Assembly: GCA_014529385.2 (NCBI GenBank)
Contig: CM043942.1
Span: 56,607,340 to 56,671,339 of the forward strand
DNA: 64,000 nt
Direction: 5' to 3'
Source: Adiantum capillus-veneris
Taxonomy: Eukaryota > Streptophyta > Polypodiopsida > Polypodiales > Pteridaceae
In this document: one piece after another, positions 62,801 through 64,000 of the stretch
Layout: each line of letters starts with the position of its first letter
Numbering within the stretch: position 1 is the first letter of the stretch
The notes under the pieces: model-generated
The model's database searches: none
The model's input: only the letters and a program-made list of their open reading frames with translations
Told to the model about the DNA's origin: nothing
Made by a program: the position numbers and the translations under genes

Positions 62801-64000
62801 GGACTCGATAGTTTGACCCGATGCCATACGTGCCTTGTGCAACTTTTACTGGCATGGATACATTAGAGTTTGTTGTTACCAAACATAAATGTGAGATTAT
62901 ATCCTTTTTTTGTCGAGCTACTAAACATGTGTGCCATTATCCTTGATCCTAAGTTAATGAATACACTTTGGCATGGAAGAGAAGCCTTTCTTTGATCCAT
63001 GTCTGTCAAAGCACTTTGCTTTGTACAATAGAGAAATCTTTTTCAAATGAAACTTTTAAGGACATAAAACCAAGTAGACCTTGAAATTGCCTAACCTTGT
63101 CGCCCTTTTCAGAGAAGTTACCTTCACTTGAAGCTGGCTTGTAGTCATGTATGCCGAGAAATTTAGGGCTATCATATGTAGTCTACATGCCCTCGTGGCT
63201 TGGTTCATACCAACCTCCAAGAAAAAAACAGGTAAACATGATGCCAAGTTTCTTTGTATGCTAATAGGATATTCGAAACTTTGAAAGATTATATGCAATA
63301 TGCCCTAAAGTGAAGCTTTGCTTCGCATAAGTTCATTGAAAAGGTGAGATAGAACACAACGTGAGTGCTCATAGCTAACAAGTTCTCCTATTGACAAACA
63401 AAATCAAAGCAATAGATAATTGACATTGTCGATTTTTCATAGAGAAACGGCTTTGCTAAATGTAGCTTATTGAGAATCATGAGATTTTCCAATATTGAAA
63501 GAGATAGATCCTAAAGCTTATCCATTGAATGTCATCTAGCCAAACTCTTCTTGATCAAAGCAACATTTGATTGCCAAGTTGGCATCTTGCAAGATAGAAC
63601 AAGATCAAGATCAAAACTTAACATTAAGGTACTTACCAATTTTCTATAATCACTGCTCGGCACTACAAGGTGTAGCATTCTATGACATGGTTTTTGACAT
63701 GGGTACCTAGAAGCTTGTCGGATTCACCAATACCTTGTATGTAGGGGAAAATAACTTTGAGGTCCTTCACCCTCCTTGAGAGTTGCACCCATGAAAGTTG
63801 TGCTCAAGGACCCCTTGTCCTGGTCCATAGTGATCCCCAAATCAAGCTAGAACACAATACACCCATTGGAACTCTTGATGGGAGAGCTTGCTTGTATTAA
63901 TTAACCTTGTTCATGTGAGTGGCCTTTGCCAGTTTTTAATCATGTCGAGACGGCCTTGCCACGTCTCCTTGTTGAGGTTTCCTTGCTAGAATGGTCCTTG
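59885..64000. other. AT-rich stretch without recognisable genes
   Basis: Only ORFs shorter than about 80 codons, none with known motifs. A short direct repeat ATTGTCTACC occurs at about 62,112 and 62,122. Its lack of internal repeats, GA tracts or LTR ends makes it look different from the rest of the window. It could be intron, old decayed transposon or spacer. Confidence 0.5.

Noticed and set aside
59885-64000. Possible protein-coding gene near the right edge
   Set aside because: No frame above about 80 codons and no motif; no supported splice-site/exon series could be read.

Overview
The window reads as intergenic repeat sequence from a large plant nuclear genome. Supporting signs are Ty3/gypsy elements of the Tat type (a second, archaeal-like RNase H before the integrase), a CACTA-type TNP2 transposase, a plant-type hAT transposase with DUF659 and hATC regions, GT-AG introns, long GA/CT microsatellites, and no prokaryotic gene organisation. 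I cannot name the species. Almost everything that can be read is transposon-derived, and only one stretch (15.1-16.55 kb) looks like a host-type intron-containing gene.

Layout. 1-443: CACTA TNP2 fragment (DUF4216), minus strand, running off the left edge. About 490-11,770: LTR element A on the plus strand. It has gag with unusual zinc knuckles, a retropepsin, a second retropepsin-like domain that looks dead, a repeated W-I-P motif region and no reverse transcriptase. Its leader carries tandem units of about 298 bp, each with a palindrome centred on TCGCGA. 12.0-13.4 kb: truncated LTR of family S. 13.4-15.0 kb: minus-strand, LINE ORF1-like sequence with a tandemly duplicated 5' part. 15.1-16.55 kb: two-exon minus-strand gene remnant. 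16.9-17.5 kb: second copy of the element A LTR segment.

18.0-31.0 kb: a hAT transposon. Its subterminal regions consist of polar hairpins. It carries a convergent accessory ORF remnant and a broken transposase, and it was split by a 7.1-kb gag-only S-family LTR element (18,524-25,642, target duplication GTAG). 31.1-39.5 kb: Tat-like element 3 (target duplication CCGT), with gag-pro-pol in one frame broken by four transition-type stops, inserted into a repeat next to CACTA TNP2 remnants (39.5-41.9 kb). 41.9-43.4 kb: two tandem satellites, one with a tRNA-like B box and CCTAA-like tracts, the other a 172-bp foldback unit. A 2.07-kb solo LTR (43,414-45,487, target duplication CCGT) sits inside the foldback satellite. 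About 43.7-52.65 kb: a recent direct tandem duplication of a 4.47-kb segment. 52,307-58,642: S-family element with pol but no gag. 58.6-59.9 kb: degenerate sequence with an Arg/His/Asp/Ser-rich reading frame. 59.9-64.0 kb: nothing recognisable.

The elements form a datable nest. The S family occurs both as a gag-only and as a pol-only copy with the same LTR ends, so the two could have complemented each other. No intact autonomous element remains. The least explained structures are the palindrome array in the element A leader, the polar hairpin arrays of the hAT element, and the gag/double-protease/WIP-repeat coding block of element A.
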